Source of the DNA: Phascolarctobacterium sp.
GTDB taxonomy: Bacteria; Bacillota; Negativicutes; Acidaminococcales; Acidaminococcaceae
Reading direction: 5' to 3'
Length of the DNA stretch: 7,551 bases
Assembly: GCA_016302525.1 (NCBI GenBank)
Contig: JAEDNJ010000073.1
Location: 1-7,551, forward strand
The position numbers and the translations under genes are program-made. Positions 5,883 to 7,551 of this stretch are shown here, one piece after another (position 1 is the stretch's first letter; each line of letters opens with the position of its first letter). The notes under the pieces are model-generated. The model was not told the DNA's origin, did not search any database, and worked only from the letters and a program-made list of their open reading frames with translations.

Positions 5883-7184
5883 ATGTTAAAGGAAGTTGTT
5901 CTTGGTATTGGTAAGGGCACTACAAGCTGTATGGTGCCTGCTGAAAAAATTATTTATGATATTCACGGCAACCCTGCTAGCGTAGAGGAGGATATGGTAG
6001 CCGCAACTCAAAGGGCTATTCGTAATCCTATCGGTTGTGCTCCCTTGCGCGAGGTAGTAAAAGCTGGTGAAAGTGTTGCTATTATTGTCAGCGATATTAC
6101 GCGCTTATGTGGCACAGATAAGTTCTTGCCCGTGATTGTGGACGAGCTGGCAAGTGTCGGTGTTAAGGACGAGGATATTACTATTGTCATTGCAACAGGC
6201 ACTCACCGTGCGCACACCCATGAGGAAGACATTGTTGTTTTGGGCGAGGCTATGGTTAAGCGCTTAAAAATTGTGCAGCACAACTGCTTTGACCCTGATG
6301 AATGTGTAGAGATTGGCGTAACCTCTCGTGGCAATCATGTTAAGCTTAACAAGGCTGTTGTCAATGCAGATAGAGTTATCTTGACTGGTGCAGTCACCAT
6401 CCATCCCATGGCTGGCTTCGGTGGTGGTCGCAAGGCCGTACTGCCTGGCGTAGCTGCAGTAGATACTGTTTTTGCTAATCATTGTCATGCTATTCATCCT
6501 GAGGTGGGCGGAGGTGCTAACCCTGCCTGCGATAGTGGCCTGTTAGATGGCAATCCTTTCCATGAGGATATGGTCGAGGGCTGTGCTTTCCTGGACCCAG
6601 ATTTTTTAGTTAATACTGTTTTTACTCCTGATAACGAGCTGCACGAGGTTGTAGCAGGTCACTGGCTCAAGGCTTGGGAGAAGGGCTGTCAGGACCTCTT
6701 GAAGATTGCTGGTATTCCCATTAAGGAACAGGCTGATGTAGTTTTTGCTTCCTCTGGTGGCTTCCCTAAGGATTTAAACCTTTATCAGGGTACTAAATGT
6801 CATATGAACTCCATTTTCGCCTGCAAGCCCGGTGGCATTTTGATTGCTGCCCTGGAATGTGAGGATATGCTGGAGCCAAGAATTTTCTCTGAGCAATTTG
6901 TACGCAATGATATGTTGCAATTTGAGCAGGATTTGCGTGCTAATTTCACCATGGCTGGCTTTGTAGCCTTTAAGGCTCGCCTGATAGTAAACTCTGTGAC
7001 AGCAATTCTTGTCACTCTGCCGCAAAACTTTGACATTGTTCAGCAATGTAACATGATTCCCTGCGCTACCTTAGAGGAGGCCTGGGAAATTGCTCAGGCT
7101 AAGCTGAAAGAGCAGGGCAAGGAGGATTACACCATCACTGTGATGGCTCATGCTCCCAGCACTCTGCCTATTCTGCAAAAGTAG
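5883..7184 (+). CDS. larA: LarA-family nickel-dependent 2-hydroxyacid racemase homologue (DUF2088)
   Basis: A 433-residue cytosolic protein of the LarA family. Characterised members interconvert D- and L-lactate or other 2-hydroxyacids by hydride transfer on a nickel-pincer nucleotide. The known active-site residues of Lactiplantibacillus plantarum LarA are all present and, by my count, at the same numbers: His108 (TGTHR), His174 (TIHPMAG), Lys184 (GGRKAVLPG, attachment of the cofactor) and His200 (FANH, nickel ligand). The SDITR segment (70-74) matches the substrate/cofactor-binding SDxTR motif with Asp71 and Arg74. The length fits the family (about 420-430). ATG at 5883 has AAGGGG at 5868-5873 upstream. 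No larB, larC or larE cofactor-synthesis gene is in this window. It starts 39 bases after trkH with no convincing promoter of its own and may be read from the trk promoter. LarA homologues differ in substrate (lactate, malate, phenyllactate and others), so the symbol denotes the family only. Confidence 0.85.
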   Translation: MLKEVVLGIGKGTTSCMVPAEKIIYDIHGNPASVEEDMVAATQRAIRNPIGCAPLREVVKAGESVAIIVSDITRLCGTDKFLPVIVDELASVGVKDEDITIVIATGTHRAHTHEEDIVVLGEAMVKRLKIVQHNCFDPDECVEIGVTSRGNHVKLNKAVVNADRVILTGAVTIHPMAGFGGGRKAVLPGVAAVDTVFANHCHAIHPEVGGGANPACDSGLLDGNPFHEDMVEGCAFLDPDFLVNTVFTPDNELHEVVAGHWLKAWEKGCQDLLKIAGIPIKEQADVVFASSGGFPKDLNLYQGTKCHMNSIFACKPGGILIAALECEDMLEPRIFSEQFVRNDMLQFEQDLRANFTMAGFVAFKARLIVNSVTAILVTLPQNFDIVQQCNMIPCATLEEAWEIAQAKLKEQGKEDYTITVMAHAPSTLPILQK

Positions 7185-7329
7185 TTTTTGTTTGGATAGG
7201 TATTAATAGCATAAGGATATATTTTTCAGATAAACTTTTTTGCCTTGCCTTTTGTTAACAAAAAGGAGCAAAAGAGTAAGCAATATCCTAAAATATAGCC
7301 TAAAAGTGTAAATTTATTAACAAAATTTC
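7185..7329. other. A+T-rich intergenic region upstream of the rpsB promoter
   Basis: No open reading frame of note and no RNA gene is visible here. There is no classical intrinsic terminator directly after the LarA-like gene: T runs occur (7185-7189, 7222-7226, 7235-7241), but no G+C-rich hairpin precedes them. The stretch does hold the inverted repeat at 7235-7276, a repeated TTAACAAAA (7255-7263 and 7317-7325), and a distant 7-base match AGGATAT (7214-7220) with its complement ATATCCT (7283-7289). Confidence 0.6.
7235..7276. repeat. Imperfect 42-base inverted repeat with perfect 14-base palindromic core
   Basis: The core TTTTGTTAACAAAA (7250-7263) is a perfect palindrome, extended by CC/GG (7248-7249 and 7265-7266) around a one-base bulge. 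The outer arms CTTTTTTGC (7235-7243) and GCAAAAGAG (7268-7276) also pair over nine positions with one G-U. The structure is not followed by a T run on the plus strand, so it is not a standard terminator. It could be an operator for a dimeric regulator, a factor-assisted terminator or a transcript-stabilising hairpin at the 3' end of the upstream mRNA. Confidence 0.5.
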
Positions 7330-7358
7330 TTGCAATGACAAGATAGTTGTGATATAAT
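7330..7358 (+). promoter_or_regulatory. Promoter of rpsB
   Basis: TTGCAA (7330-7335) is followed after exactly 17 bases by TATAAT (7353-7358), with TGA immediately before it as an extended -10. This is the best sigma-A/sigma-70 type promoter in the window, fitting a highly expressed ribosomal protein gene. Transcription would begin at about 7364-7366, so the mRNA leader is about 125 nt. Confidence 0.82.
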
Positions 7359-7363
7359 ACTAC

Positions 7364-7490
7364 GCGTGTAAAAATACACACGCAGTGTGCCTTGTTCGCT
7401 GTGCCAACAAATGGACAGTTAACCCGCTGTCAGCCAGTTGGAGGAAGGACAAAATATCGGCCCTGCGGAGGAAAAACAGGAGGAAACAAA
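7364..7490 (+). promoter_or_regulatory. Structured 5' leader of rpsB mRNA, candidate autoregulatory element
   Basis: The leader is long for a simple gene start and contains two clear folds. The first is at the very 5' end: GCGTGT (7364-7369) pairs with ACACGC (7378-7383). The second is a bulged stem. CCAAC (7404-7408) pairs with GTTGG (7437-7441), TGG (7412-7414) with CCA (7434-7436), and ACAG (7415-7418) with CTGT (7427-7430). It leaves bulges AAA and CAG and a TTAACCCG loop. TGTGCC occurs twice (7386-7391 and 7400-7405). CCTG (7462-7465) could pair weakly with CAGG of the ribosome binding site (AGGAGG, 7478-7483). Ribosomal protein leaders often bind their own product; S2 autocontrol is known in E. 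coli, but I cannot match this fold to a named family. Confidence 0.5.
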
Positions 7491-7551
7491 ATGGCAATTA
7501 TCTCTATGAAACAATTACTCGAAGCTGGTGTACACTTTGGTCACCAAACCC
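7491..7551 (+). CDS. rpsB: 30S ribosomal protein S2, N-terminal part (partial)
   Basis: The gene starts at ATG 7491 and runs off the right edge after 20 codons plus one base. The translated start MAIISMKQLLEAGVHFGHQT is the highly conserved S2 N-terminus, including MKQLLEAGVHFGHQT. S2 binds the small subunit near the head-body junction. An ideal AGGAGG (7478-7483) lies seven bases upstream. In most bacteria rpsB is followed by tsf (elongation factor Ts), which would be expected just beyond this window. Confidence 0.97.
   Translation, partial: MAIISMKQLLEAGVHFGHQT

Noticed and set aside
6774..7046. Minus-strand reading frames of 90 and 78 residues
   Set aside because: They are overlapping antisense shadows of the LarA-like gene, with no family resemblance.
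7185..7245. Intrinsic terminator directly after the LarA-like gene
   Set aside because: T runs are present, but none is preceded by a stable hairpin. The only stem at the gene end (CAAAA with TTTTG around the stop codon) is too weak.

Overview
The window looks like a chromosomal segment of a Gram-positive-type (Bacillota) anaerobe of moderate G+C. Supporting signs are a classical 23S-5S rRNA operon end, strong AGGAGG-type ribosome binding sites, extended -10 (TGnTATAAT) promoters and a LarA-family protein. My best guess is a member of the Negativicutes, such as the Acidaminococcus/Phascolarctobacterium group. That is an impression from gene content and protein style, not a demonstrated assignment.

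Layout from left to right: the 3' end of a 23S rRNA gene (about 1-48), a 70-base spacer with no tRNA, and a complete 5S rRNA gene (about 121-238). A GAAA-tetraloop terminator (241-275) serves both the rRNA operon and the convergent gene on the minus strand. That minus-strand gene (274-1395) encodes a class III CoA-transferase/alpha-methylacyl-CoA racemase-like protein. A short divergent promoter region (1396-1566) follows. Next is a plus-strand cluster: trkA (1567-2913), then two different, full-length trkH-type channel genes in tandem (2913-4373 and 4389-5843). Thirty-nine bases further on lies a LarA-family (nickel-pincer 2-hydroxyacid racemase-like) gene (5883-7184). A 306-base intergenic region (7185-7490) carries an A+T-rich inverted repeat, a near-consensus promoter and a roughly 125-nt folded leader. 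This leads into rpsB (ribosomal protein S2), of which only the first 20 codons are present.

Functionally, trkA and the two trkH genes form one potassium-uptake operon. A double-RCK cytosolic regulator is shared by two membrane channel subunits that are clearly paralogous but diverged. The LarA-like gene follows on the same strand and may be co-transcribed, but nothing in its sequence links it to potassium transport. The CoA-transferase gene is divergent from the trk operon and looks independent of it.

I found no mobile element, CRISPR array, prophage gene or obviously new defence system. The points most worth a second look are the tandem trkH pair sharing one trkA, the LarA homologue with an intact active site but no cofactor-maturation genes nearby, and the structured rpsB leader.
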